64,000 nucleotides of DNA from Hirudinaria manillensis (lineage: Eukaryota > Annelida > Clitellata > Hirudinida > Hirudinidae). The notes below the pieces were generated by a model that was not told where the DNA came from, did not search any database, and saw only the letters and a program-made list of their open reading frames with translations. Shown one piece after another: positions 12,993 through 23,706 of the stretch; within the stretch, counting starts at the first letter, position 1, and every line of letters starts with the position of its first letter. A program made the position numbers and the translations under genes. The stretch is taken from contig CM067527.1 in assembly GCA_034509925.1 (NCBI GenBank), positions 1 through 64,000 on the forward strand, written 5' to 3'.

Positions 12993-13352
12993 CCGAGAAA
13001 GGTCCAGTGTTGACCAATAGGAGACTCCTGAGCGGCGGTGGGAGCACTGCTTCCACTGTCCTTTGAAGTGTTCATGCTGGCTAGCTTCTCTCTCCTAGAG
13101 GGGAGGTGGTGTCCTAGGAACTAGTTAATTAGTTATGCAGGCGTGAGTCATTACATCGAGTTCAGGCCAGCCATTGTGTAATGCATCATTGGCCCAGAAC
13201 TAGGCGGCAAGATGGCTACGTCCCTTAGGAAGGAGATTACTTCCTTTTTTGAACGCCAAGATGACGGAAAGGTTCCTAGAGAATATCATCTCTAGTCCTT
13301 TCGATTGATTCAAAATTGCAGATAAATCTAATAACAAAGATGGTATTAGGCA

Positions 13353-13365
13353 GGTTAGGGTTAAA
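13353..13365 (+). repeat. TTAGGG stub between B2 and B3
   Basis: GGTTAGGGTTA. The flanks are identical to those of the stub at 9366 apart from one missing G. Confidence 0.85.
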
Positions 13366-13904
13366 AACGAGAATTAATAAAACTGCACTTCCACTTTCCT
13401 TGTCAATAGATTATCAAGCAAATTATGTACCGTATTCGTCAAAAACACAATATAAACATAACTAAATTCACAATGCATCAAGAGACCATGAGTCGGCAAT
13501 TGATGAATGTAATAAGACTAGTTAGATATCTGGCATTAAAGATATTGGGAACCCATTAAAGTTAAAGCAGATTAGGACAAAAATGTTAACTGCACTACCA
13601 AGAATTGCAACGCAAGAATTGAAATAATGCAGTAACAGAGAGTCATATGTTCCAAAAAAAATTCTTCAGACGTATTTATCGTGAAAAGAAATTTTGGAAA
13701 AATGACACATAGATTGCATATTCACTTATTAAAAACTGTCAAAGCATTTAAGACAGCAAGAGATGATAAATCATCACTTATAAATTAAAGCTATACAACT
13801 AACAAATTACCCTAGTAGTTTTTACCACAAATTTGTCAAGGAGCGATAAATCAGTGTTAAAACAAGAGATGAAAACTCAGCTCTTAAAGAAACCAAAGAA
13901 TTTA

Positions 13905-16045
13905 GTTGTATAATTGGTAATAAAATTATTGGAAACCCAAATAAAATTACAACCAGAATGCAATTAAAATAAGCGCTTTTTATTTTTAAAAAAATCTATC
14001 AAAACGTATTAAACGTTGACGATTTCTGGTAATAAAATTATTGGAAACCCAAATAAAATTAAACCAGAATGTAATGAAATAAATAAAAATAAAAATAAAA
14101 ATAAGCGCTTTTTATTTTTTAAAAAATATATCAAAACGTATTAAACGTTGACGATTTTTAGTTGTATAATTGGTAATAAAATTATTGGAAACCCAAATAA
14201 AATTAAAACCAGAGTGCAATAAAATAAATTAAAATAAGCGTTTTTGTTTTTAAAAAATATATCAAAACGTATTAAACGTTGACGATTTTTAGTTGCAAAA
14301 TTGGTAATAAAATTATTGGAAACCCAAATAAAGTTAAAACCAGAATGCAATTAAAATAAGCGCTTTTTATTTTTAAAAAATCTATCAAGACGTATTAAAC
14401 GTTGACGATTCCTGGTAATAAAATTATTGGAAACCCAAATAAAATTAAAGCCAGAATGCAATGACAAAGTTGTGAATTACACCCAGAATGCAATTAAAAT
14501 AAGCGCTTTTTATTTTAAAAAATCTATCAAAACGTATTAAACATTGACGATTTCTGGTAATAAAATTATTGGAAACCCAAATAAAATTAAAAACAGAATG
14601 CAATGAAATAAATAAAAATAAAAAATAAAAATAAGCGCTTTTTATTTTAAAAAAAATATATCAAAACGTATTAAACGTTGACGATTTTTAGTTGTATAAT
14701 TGGTAATAAAATTATTGGAAACCCAAATAAAATTAAAACCAGAATGCAATTAAAATAAGCGCTTTCTATTTTTAAAAAATCTATCAAACGTATTAAACGT
14801 TGACGATTTCTGGTAATAAAATTATTGGAAACCCAAATAAAATTAAAACCAGAGTGCAATAAAATAAATTAAAATAAGCGTTTTTTGTTTTTAAAAAATA
14901 TATCAAAACGTATTAAACGTTGACGATTTTTAGTTGCAAAATTGGTAATAAAATTATTGGAAACCCAAATAAAATTAAAACCAGAATGCAATTAAAATAA
15001 GCGCTTTTTATTTTTAAAAAATCCATCAGAACGTATTAAACGTTGACGATTTCTGGTAATAAAATTATTGGAAACCCAAATAAAATTAAAACCAGAATGC
15101 AATGACAAAGTTGTGAATTACAACCAGAATGCAATTAAAATAAGCGCTTTTTATTTTTTAAAAAATCTATCAAAACGTATTAAACATTGACGATTTCTGG
15201 TAATAAAATTATTGGAAACCCAAATAAAATTAAAAACAGAATGCAATGAAATAAATAAAAATAAAAATTAAAATAAGCGTTTTTGTTTTTAAAAAATATA
15301 TCAAAACGTATTAAACGTTGACGATTTTTAGTTGCAAAATTGGTAATAAAATTATTGGAAACCCAAATAAAATTAAAACCAGAATGCAATTAAAATAAGC
15401 GCTTTTTATTTTTAAAAAAATCTATCAGAACGTATTAAACGTTGACGATTTCTGGTAATAAAATTATTGGAAACCCAAATAAAATTAAAACCAGAATGCA
15501 ATGACAAAGTTGTGAATTACAACCAGAATGCAATTAAAATAAGCGCTTTTTATTTTTTAAAAAATCTATCAAAACGTATTAAACATTGACGATTTCTGGT
15601 AATAAAATTATTGGAAACCCAAATAAAATTAAAAACAGAATGCAATGAAATAAATAAAAATAAAAATTAAAATAAGCGCTTTTTGTTTTTAAAAAATATA
15701 TCAAAACGTATTAAACGTTGACGATTTTTAGTTGCAAAATTGGTAATAAAATTATTGGAAACCCAAATAAAATTAAAACCAGAATGCAATTAAAATAAGC
15801 GCTTTTTATTTTTAAAAAATCCATCAGAACGTATTAAACGTTGACGATTTCTAGTTGTATAATTGGTAATAAAATTATTGGAAACCCAAATAAAATTAAA
15901 ACCAGAGTGCAATGAAATAAATTAAAATAAGCGCTTTTTAATTGGTAATAAAATTATTGGAAACCCAAATAAAATTAAAACCATAATGTCATAAATTAAA
16001 ATATGTGCTTCTTATTTAAAAAGATCCATCAAAACGTATTAAACG
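13905..16045. repeat. ~111-bp minisatellite array (B3)
   Basis: Same monomers as B1 and B2 but a shorter array, about 500 bases less than B2. Confidence 0.9.
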
Positions 16046-16489
16046 TTGACGATTTTTAAGAACGACGAGTGGGGTGTATTGGAATGCTAAAAAATACCAG
16101 AAAATGCTACGCATTACTAGTATCCAGGCTACACCAAAATATAATCTCAGTGTTCAATGAAATTCTAAAGCGTATTAACGATAAAAGAATTTAAGAACAA
16201 AGTGAATAAAAGCAATTATAAGGTTATGCAGAGAAATACCATAAAATTGCAACGCATGAAATGGTATCGAAGCAATATAGAAGCAAGCAAGTGTGTTTCA
16301 AACAAAACACCGATAACCCCTAAGAAAATCCCAGGATTATCAAGTGAACAAAATACGAATACTTCAACAGACAAAATACAAGGCAAAATACCGTTAATAC
16401 GATTAAACTCACTAGGCCCTCGGCAGTTCTGCCCTCTAAGGTGAGCGAATAAGCGAAAAACGAGAAGATCGAAAAGCGGAAAATATTGT

Positions 16490-16499
16490 CCTTATATAG
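16490..16499 (-). promoter_or_regulatory. TATA box, unit B3
   Basis: CTATATAAGG on the - strand, 35 bases from the inversion junction. Confidence 0.45.
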
Positions 16500-16534
16500 C
16501 CGCGAAAGGTCCAGTGTTGACCAATAGGAGACTC

Positions 16535-17972
16535 CAACGTTTAATACGTTTTGATATATATTTTTTTAAAATAAAAAGCGCTTATTTTTATTTTTTATTT
16601 TTATTTATTTCATTGCATTCTGTTTTTAATTTTATTTGGGTTTCCAATAATTTTATTACCAGAAATCGTCAATGTTTAATACGTTTTGATAGATTTTTTA
16701 AAAAATAAAAAGCGCTTATTTTAATTGCATTCTGGTTGTAATTCACAACTTTGTCATTGCATTCTGGCTTTAATTTTATTTGGGTTTCCAATAATTTTAT
16801 TACCAGGAATCGTCAACGTTTAATACGTCTTGATAGATTTTTTAAAAAATAAAAAGCGCTTATTTTAATTGCATTCTGGTTTTAACTTTATTTGGGTTTC
16901 CAATAATTTTATTACCAATTTTGCAACTAAAAATCGTCAACGTTTAATACGTTTTGATATATTTTTTAAAAACAAAAAACGCTTATTTTAATTTATTTTA
17001 TTGCACTCTGGTTTTAATTTTATTTGGGTTTCCAATAATTTTATTACCAGAAATCGTCAACGTTTAATACGTTCTGATAGATTTTTTTAAAAATAAAAAG
17101 CGCTTATTTTAATTGCATTCTGGTTTTAATTTTATTTGGGTTTCCAATAATTTTATTACCAATTATACAACTAAAAATCGTCAACGTTTAATACGTTTTG
17201 ATATATTTTTTTAAAAAATAAAAGCGCTTATTTTTATTTTTATTTTTATTTATTTCATTACATTCTGGTTTAATTTTATTTGGGTTTCCAATAATTTTAT
17301 TACCAGAAATCGTCAACGTTTAATACGTTTTGATAGATTTTTTTAAAAATAAAAAGCGCTTATTTTAATTGCATTCTGGTTGTAATTTTATTTGGGTTTC
17401 CAATAATTTTATTACCAATTATACAACTAAATTCTTTGGTTTCTTTAAGAGCTGAGTTTTCATCTCTTGTTTTAACACTGATTTATCGCTCCTTGACAAA
17501 TTTGTGGTAAAACTACTAGGGTAATTTGTTAGTTGTATAGCTTTAATTTATAAGTGATGATTTATCATCTCTTGCTGTCTTAATGTGCTTTGACGAGTTT
17601 TTAATAAGTGAATATGCAATCTATGTGTCATTTTTTCCAAAATTTCTTTTCACGATAAATACGTCTGAAGAATTTTTTTTGGAACATATGACTCTCTGTT
17701 ACTGCATTATTTCAATTCTTGCGTTGCAATTCTTGGTAGTGCAGTTAACATTTTTTGTCCTAATCTGCTTTAACTTTAATGGGTTCCCAATATCTTTAAT
17801 GCCAGATATCTAACTAGTCTTATTACATTCATCAATTGCCGACTCATGGTCTCTTGATGCATTGTGAATTTAGTTATGTTTATATTGTGTTTTTGACGAA
17901 TACGGTACATAATTTGCTTGATAATCTATTGACAAGGAAAGTGGAAGTGCAGTTTTATTAATTCTCGTTTTT
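16535..17972 (+). mobile_element. Inverted PLE-derived unit B4 (3' part only)
   Basis: Sense strand is +. It holds ~870 bases of minisatellite (16,535-17,410) and then the 3' region ending at the CCCTAA array at 17,973. It is close to a perfect inverted copy of the left ends of B1 to B3 (for example 5246-6690). Promoter and leader are missing because the unit begins inside a monomer at the junction. Confidence 0.75.
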
Positions 17973-18358
17973 AACCCTAACCCTAACCCTAACCCTAACC
18001 CTAACCCTAACCCTAACCCTAACCCTAACCCTAACCCTAACCCTAACCCTAACCCTAACCCTAACCCTAACCCTAACCCTAACCTAACCCTAACCCTAAC
18101 CCTAACCCTAACCCTAACCCTAACCCTAACCCTAACCCTAACCCTAACCCTAACCCTAACCCTAACCCTAACCCTAACCCTAACCCTAACCCTAACCCTA
18201 ACCCTAACCCTAACCCTAACCCTAACCCTAACCCTAACCCTAACCCTAACCCTAACCCTAACCCTAACCCTAACCCTAACCCTAACCCTAACCCTAACCC
18301 CTAACCCTAACCCTAACCCTAACCCTAACCCTAACCCTAACCCTAACCCTAACCCTAA
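17973..18358 (-). repeat. CCCTAA array, about 64 units (longest in window)
   Basis: About 386 bases of CCCTAA on the + strand, with two slipped units (near 18,083 and 18,300). The G-rich strand is -, opposite to the arrays at 684-13,365. It separates the 3' end of B4 from the 5' side of the full PLE. Confidence 0.95.
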
Positions 18359-18458
18359 TCTAAAATTCACTTTTAATCAACTCTTTTCACAGGAATCCTG
18401 GTGGAAGGAAACAAGAGGTCTCGTAAAAGATGAACCTCGCTCCCGACGGCCTCGGTGA

Positions 18459-20206
18459 CTGGACCCCCCAGATAATAGGATATTCAATCTTTCTAGCTTT
18501 TTGTTTAACAATAAAGAGATTGATATCCTACATAAAGGCATTTATTTTGTTCCATGTTATAGTAAAGTGAATTCCCAAAGAATCCACGAAGCTATTAAAC
18601 GTTTTGTCAGAACACTTAAATTAAAAGCGTTCTTTAAAAGTGATTTACCAAAAAGCGATGGCTTTAGAATACCGAGTGAGTGGGAACCACCTCTCGAATC
18701 TCTTGATTACAATACGAGGAGAATTCTCGATGATGTAACAAATAAGTTCTACCAAACAATGAATAAATTCATCTTAGGAGATGCTACCGATTCTAGTCGG
18801 ACGTCTTTTAGAACTTTGAATGAAATCACGCATGGTTTTTCTGATTACGTAAGTATCAATAAAATTGCTAATAACAAGTCAATTACTATTCGTAAGGCCG
18901 ATAAAGGATCGTCCTTTGTAATTCTTGATAAACAGAAATACCTCGACGAGGCAATTCGGCAATTAAATGATACGAAATTCTACGTTAAGTTGACGAAGTC
19001 AATGCAACCGGAAAACGCTCAATTATTGGAACGAAGATTAAAAGTTGCCTTGGAAACACACCAAATTAGTTTGAAATTGTTTAAATTTCTTACTGGCCCA
19101 AGACCATATAATAGTAGAAAATTCTACTTTTTACCTAAGGTTCATAAACCGAGGAGTAAATGGCCTAATCCTAATTGCCCACCCGGACGACCGATAGTTT
19201 CCGATGTTAACACGGAATCATCACGCATCGCTCAATTTATTGACTACCATGTCAATAAATACGCACAACACCTTCCCTCTTACGTGAGGGACAGTTTCGA
19301 TTTTATTCAAAAGATCAAAGGGATTCAATTGGATGATGACGGGTGACGTTAGTTCGTTATACACCAATATGAATTTGAATAGAACGGTTATTATTAAACG
19401 TTGGTTTAACAAGCATCCGGTCAGTAACCGCCCTGATTCTTTGATCATCGATCTGCTCGAGTTCACCTTGAAAAGAAATGATTTTGAATTTAATGGTGAC
19501 TACTTCCTCCAAGTTTGTGGCTGTGCCATGGGTAAAAAATACTCACCGGGTTTAGCCAACCTCTACTTAAGAGTGTTAGATAATTTAGTTCTAAATAAAA
19601 CCCAAAATCTACCTTAGATATCTGGATGATATTTTCCTGATCCTGAAGGGCTCATTTGATGATGCTAAAATTCTGGAATCTGCAATGAACAATGTCATAA
19701 CGGACATTAAAATTGAGTTACAATGTGATATAAACGCAATTAGTTTTCTGGATGTAACGGTATTCCGCGAACCAGATAACTCTATTGGCACTAAAGTGTT
19801 TTTTAAGGAGACTAACAATAGACTTCTTTTAAATCCTGACTCATGCCACCAAAAACATACGTTTGGTGGTATTGTCAAATCACAATTCATTCGATATAAG
19901 AGATTATCTTCTAGGAATGAATACTTCCTTAAAACTTCTAATGAACTTATCCACAAACAAATTTCGCTGGGTTACAATCGCCAAACTATTAGAAAAATTC
20001 TCAGAGAAGTAGCGAATGCTTCGGATGATCATCCAAGTAAAAATAAAGATAAGAAAATCTTACCCTTTGTAATTCCTTTTGGTGAAACCTCGAGGAAGGC
20101 AGTAAACAGCGTTAGAAGAGTTCTCTCTGAAGATGATTTCTTTAGAAACTTCACGATCGTCTCGGCCTTCGAAAAAGGAAGTAATCTCCTTTCGAAATTC
20201 TTCTAA
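18459..20206 (+). pseudogene. PLE reverse transcriptase with two frameshifts
   Basis: Read through three frames: 18,459-19,345, about 19,333-19,600 and 19,601-20,206. Visible PLE signatures in order: RKADKGSSFVILDK (about 18,890), FYFLPKVHKP (19,125), GRPIVSDVNTESS (19,185), motif A GDVSSLYTN (19,342), motif B CAMGKKYSPGLANLYL (19,525), motif C YLDDIF (19,619) and FLDVTVFR (19,745), then a thumb. The catalytic aspartates are all present. The first shift falls just before motif A, the second in an A-run before motif C. A TGA at 18,456 closes the frame upstream and the first Met is at 18,501, so the true start is uncertain. No GIY-YIG domain is found in any frame after the stop. Sequencing indels cannot be excluded. 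Confidence 0.85.
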
Positions 20207-20522
20207 ATCGACCGGACTAGAGACGATATTCTCTAGGAACCTCACCGTCATCTTGGCGTTCAAAAAAGGAAGTAACTTCCTTCCAAAGGGATGTCGCCAT
20301 CTTGCCGCCTAGTTCTGGGCCAAGGATGTATTACACAATCGCTGGCCTGAGCTTGATGTAACGACTCACGCCTGCATAGCTAATTAACTAGTTCTAAAGG
20401 ATACCACCTCCCCTCGAAAGAGAGAGAAGCTAGCCAGCATGAACACTTCAAAGGACAGGGGAAGCATTGCTCCCACCGCCGCTCAGGAGTCTCCTATTGG
20501 TCAACACTGGACCTTTTCTCGG

Positions 20523-20532
20523 CTATATAAGG
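20523..20532 (+). promoter_or_regulatory. TATA box in 3' region of the full PLE
   Basis: CTATATAAGG with ATTGG at 20,496-20,500. Upstream at about 20,245 and 20,290 lie CGTCATCTTGG and CGCCATCTTG, which resemble YY1 sites. It sits about 320 bases after the RT stop and 1.1 kb before the element's 3' end. A promoter here would read outward through the 3' region into whatever lies next. Confidence 0.5.
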
Positions 20533-21616
20533 ACAATATTTTCCGCTTGTCGATCTTGTCGTTTTTCGCATTATTCGCTCACCTTAGAAGGCAGAACTGC
20601 CGAGGGCCTAGTGAGTTTAATCGTATTAACGGTATTTTGCCTTGTATTTTGTCTGTTGAAGTATTCGTATTTTGTTCACTTGATAACCCTGGGATTTTCT
20701 TAGTGGTTATCTGTGTTTTGTTTGAAACACACTTGCCTGCTTCTATATTGCTTCGATACCATTTCATGCGTTGCAATTTTATGGTATTTTTTTGCATAAT
20801 CTTTTAATTGCTTTCACTCACTTAGTTCTTAAATTCTTTTACCGTTAAATACGCTTTAGAATTTCGTAGAACACATATTATAATTTGGTGTAGCTTGGAT
20901 ACTAGTAAAGCGTAGCATTTTTTAGTATTTTTTAGCGTTCCTATGTACCTCGCTCGTCGTTCTTATAAATCTTTTACGTCAAAAACGTTTTGAGATTTTT
21001 TTAAAAAAGCGCACGTTTTAATTTATTTTAATTTAATTTTATTGCAATTTTGGTTTTAATTTTATTTGGGTTCCCAATAATTTCCAAATATACAACTAAA
21101 TTCTTTGGTTTCTTCAAGAGCTGAGTTTTCATCTCTTGTTGTATCACTGATTTATCGTTCCTTGACGAATTCGTGGTAGAACTACTAAGGTAATTTGTTG
21201 GTTGTGCAGCTTTAATACCAATTGTGCGTGGCATTTTGCTGTTATTTGGGACCCCAATAATTTTACTGCCAAACACAGAATTTATAGGTGATGATTTATC
21301 ATCCCTTGTTGACTTAAATAAGTTTTAACGTGCTTCGACGAGTTTATAATAAGTGAATTTGCAATCTGTGCGATTATGGTGTTGCAGTTAACATTTCTTG
21401 TCCTAATCTGATTCTAATTTTATTGGGATCCCAATAACTTTAATGCCGGATATCTAACTAGTTTTATTATAATCATCAATTGCCGATTTATTGTCTCTTG
21501 ATGTATTATGAATTTAGTTATGTTTATATTGTGTGTTTTTGACGAATACGGTACATAATTTGCTAGATAATCTACTGACAAAGAAAGTGGAAGTGCAGTT
21601 TTATTTATTTTCGCTC

Positions 21617-21640
21617 TTAACCCTAACCCTAACCCTTAAT
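21617..21640 (-). repeat. CCCTAA tract after the full PLE
   Basis: About three and a half CCCTAA units directly after the PLE 3' end, at the tail-to-tail junction with the ORF units that follow. Confidence 0.9.
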
Positions 21641-21665
21641 GGCGAAAAATAAGGTAAGACCTACC

Positions 21666-22582
21666 TTATTGGTTTTCTTCAGTTGGGAGCGAGTCCTCAC
21701 TTCGACTCGCAACTGGAAAGGCAACTTGAGGTGAGGGGTTCTGGATAAACTCCAGTTTCTCCTCCATTCGATCATCATTATCTTGCTCCGGTGTGTGTGG
21801 GGCCGAGGCGGTTTGTATAGGAGAACTGAGAGGAACAATTGGAGTAGGTTCTGTATCGATTCGGGCTGAATAGCCCTCGCCGGTAGCCGGAACATTCGAC
21901 TGTCGGAACCTTCTCTTTTTAGTGGGTGGAGGCGATGTCTCCATTGTCCCAGGTGAGTCTTTCACCAGGGATTTCCAGGTTGTGATCCTCGGAGGGATTT
22001 CGTAGTACGTTGTAATACTACATGGGGAATCCTCCATCACGAAGTTGAAAAGTTGATTTTTCAACTCCGTGAACCTTGTATTATCCCACCTTTCGTGTTT
22101 CTTTCCGTTCATCCTGAACGAAAAGGCATCAGTTAAGATGTCTTCATCCACGTTGATCGAGGGCAACAGTCCCCGAAGTTCCTTGACAACCCTGTTATGC
22201 TTTTTTAAGGCATTTTCTAGGTGGAGATTATGAATCATCCCTGTCATCACTTCAACCATCTGTTTTTGGGTCTTGACGAATTCTTCGTCAAAGCCAGGTG
22301 GTCGCGCCCGAATGCCGCGAGTAGTGCTTCCGATGTTTTTGAAGAATCGAGCGAGTATCCCGCATCGATATAAAATTCCACCTGGATTAGGCGGAAGATT
22401 AGATCCGCCGCCTTCCGGTGTTTCTCCCATATTTCAGGAGGGTGGCTCATCGACGGAGCACTCCTCTCCGTAGCCTTCTTTGTCACAAGAGGTTTGTTTC
22501 TAGGTTTGAATACTCTAGGGGCAGACTTAGTAGATGTCTTATTGTTCTTCAGAGTACCATTTGGTCCACGCTTTCTGTCCAT
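21666..22582 (-). pseudogene. Unrecognised protein of telomeric unit, copy 1 (longest, one frameshift)
   Basis: The reconstructed span is 917 bases, about 305 codons when one missing base near 22,300 is allowed for. The product starts with MDRKRGPNGTLKNNK, has an N-terminal basic region, a middle helical region, a conserved FSFRMNGKKxERW segment, a PPPTKKRRFRQ stretch that looks like a nuclear localisation signal, and an acidic, Pro-rich tail ending TEENQ. No enzyme motif, zinc knuckle or RT signature is visible. ATG follows a CCCTAACC stub by ~50 bases with the leader CTAATACCATC. The frameshift (GGGCGCGACC against GGGCCGCGACC in copies 2 and 3) breaks it. It may be an accessory (ORF1-like) protein of a telomeric retroelement, but this is inference. 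Confidence 0.6.
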
Positions 22583-22736
22583 CTTTATTCAAATTAAAAT
22601 ACTGGAACGATGGTATTAGATAAGGTTAGGGTTAAGAGAAATTAAAAAGCATTTTTCCTTCCCTTTCTGGGAACTATTGCTTAGGTGCTTTTAATTGAGA
22701 TGTATTGCTAGTTTATTTATCAGTTCTTTGGAACGA

Positions 22737-23552
22737 TTACTTTATTGCAATAATTGAAAATGTGCAGTCGGCCAAATATATGGCTACAAAAAAAATTTGT
22801 ACAGGAGTGCTGAGAGGAACAATTGGAGTTGGTTCTGCCTCGATTCGGGTTGGATAACCCTCGCCGGTAGTCGGTACGTTCGACTGACGGAACCTTCTCC
22901 TTTTAGTGGGTGGAGGCGATGTCTCCGGTGTCCCAGGTGAGTCTCTCACCAGGGTTTTCCAAGCCGTGATTCTCGGAGGGATTTCGTAGTACGTGGTTAT
23001 ACTGCATGGGGAATCCTCCATCACGAAGTTGAAAAGTTGATTCTTCAACTCCGTGAACTTTGCTTGGTCCCACCTTTCGTTCTTCTTTCCGTTCATCCTG
23101 AACGAAAATGCATCAATTAAGATGCTCTCATCCACGTCGATCGAGGGCAGCAGTCCTAGAAGTTCCCTGACAGCCCGTTTATGCTTTCTTAAAGCATTTT
23201 TCAGGTTGAGATTTTTAATCATCTCTGTCATTACTTCTATCATCTGTTTCTGGGTATTGACGAAAGGTGGTCGCGGCCCGAATGCTGCGAGTAGTCCTTC
23301 AGATGTCTTCGAAGAATCGAGCGAGTATCCCGCATCGATATAAAATTCCACCTGGATTAGGCGGAAGATTAGATCCGCCGCCTTCCGGTGTTTCTCCCAT
23401 ATTTCAGGAGGGTGGCTCATCGACGGAGCACTCCTCTCCGTAGCCTTCTTTGTCACAAGAGGTTTGTTTCTAGGTTTGAATACTCTAGGGGCAGACTTAG
23501 TAGATGTCTTATTGTTCTTCAGAGTACCATTTGGTCCACGCTTTCTGTCCAT
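22737..23552 (-). CDS. Unrecognised protein of telomeric unit, copy 2 (3'-replaced)
   Basis: 271 codons. It is close to copy 1 over the first ~250 residues but lacks five residues (GFDEE) after AFGPRPP, and its tail is replaced: after PLSTPVQI the frame runs into sequence identical to the 3' flank of the receptor gene at 25,051-25,120, ending FSIIAIK. The NLS-like TKRRRFRQ is kept. The frame is intact. The TTTATT at about 22,741-22,746, which reads AATAAA on the - strand, comes from the captured flank and could serve as its poly(A) signal. Confidence 0.55.
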   Translation of the reverse strand: MDRKRGPNGTLKNNKTSTKSAPRVFKPRNKPLVTKKATERSAPSMSHPPEIWEKHRKAADLIFRLIQVEFYIDAGYSLDSSKTSEGLLAAFGPRPPFVNTQKQMIEVMTEMIKNLNLKNALRKHKRAVRELLGLLPSIDVDESILIDAFSFRMNGKKNERWDQAKFTELKNQLFNFVMEDSPCSITTYYEIPPRITAWKTLVRDSPGTPETSPPPTKRRRFRQSNVPTTGEGYPTRIEAEPTPIVPLSTPVQIFFVAIYLADCTFSIIAIK

Positions 23553-23706
23553 CTTTATTCAAATTAAAATACTGGAACGATGGTATTAGATAAGGTTAGG
23601 GTTAAGAGAAATTAAAAAGCATTTTTCCTTCCCTTTCTGGGAACTATTGCTTAGGTGCTTTTAATTGAGATGTATTGCTAGTTTATTTATCAGTTCTTTG
23701 GAACGA

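Larger units (their letters stand above)
9378..13352 (-). mobile_element. RT-less PLE-derived unit B2
   Basis: Nearly identical to B1: 3' end at 9378, minisatellite about 9930-12,545, TATA at 12,983-12,992 and a 5' leader ending at 13,352 with the same CTAATACCATC junction. Much of B1 and B2 matches base for base at an offset of 3987, with small monomer losses or gains in the array. Near identity plus the identical 5' junction suggests recent tandem duplication or gene conversion, not two independent truncated insertions. Confidence 0.75.
13366..16534 (-). mobile_element. RT-less PLE-derived unit B3, cut by the inversion junction
   Basis: 3' end at 13,366, minisatellite about 13,905-16,045, TATA at 16,490-16,499. 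The unit stops abruptly at 16,534, about 35 bases past the TATA box. In B1 and B2 the sequence continues with TGAGCGGCGGTGG, whereas here inverted minisatellite sequence follows. Confidence 0.75.
18359..21616 (+). mobile_element. Penelope-like element, endonuclease-less, nearly full length
   Basis: Bounded on both sides by CCCTAA, as expected for PLEs that insert at telomeric ends. Order: short 5' segment, RT pseudogene (18,459-20,206), a post-RT region with YY1-like and TATA elements (20,214-20,550), a long AT-rich 3' region and the end GTGGAAGTGCAGTTTTATT at about 21,590-21,605. No GIY-YIG domain follows the RT, so it belongs with the endonuclease-deficient, telomere-associated PLE types (Athena and Coprina type). 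Subfamily is not determined. Confidence 0.85.

Noticed and set aside
6026-15389. Repeated small frames containing HSGFNFIWVSNNFI in the 5.8-17.4 kb arrays
   Set aside because: They fall inside the ~111-bp minisatellite and change with monomer variants. No coding signal.
5246-17410. Regularly spaced repeats resembling a CRISPR array
   Set aside because: The repeats are contiguous ~111-bp monomers without unique spacers, in a eukaryotic retroelement.
1995-18370. Frames of repeated Leu-Gly or Val-Arg (1995-2192, 5012-5347, 17870-18370)
   Set aside because: Translation of TTAGGG/CCCTAA arrays.
20207-20440. GIY-YIG endonuclease after the RT
   Set aside because: No GIY or YIG motif in any frame after the RT stop.
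8708-20807. Small conserved frames starting MNKSNYK or MNTSKD in the promoter region of each PLE unit
   Set aside because: They overlap the TATA box, lie on both strands, and differ in length among copies. Conservation reflects recent copying, not protein constraint.
18359-21616. Hammerhead ribozyme, known from some PLEs
   Set aside because: I found no CUGANGA core with a matching GAAA in either strand of the element by eye.
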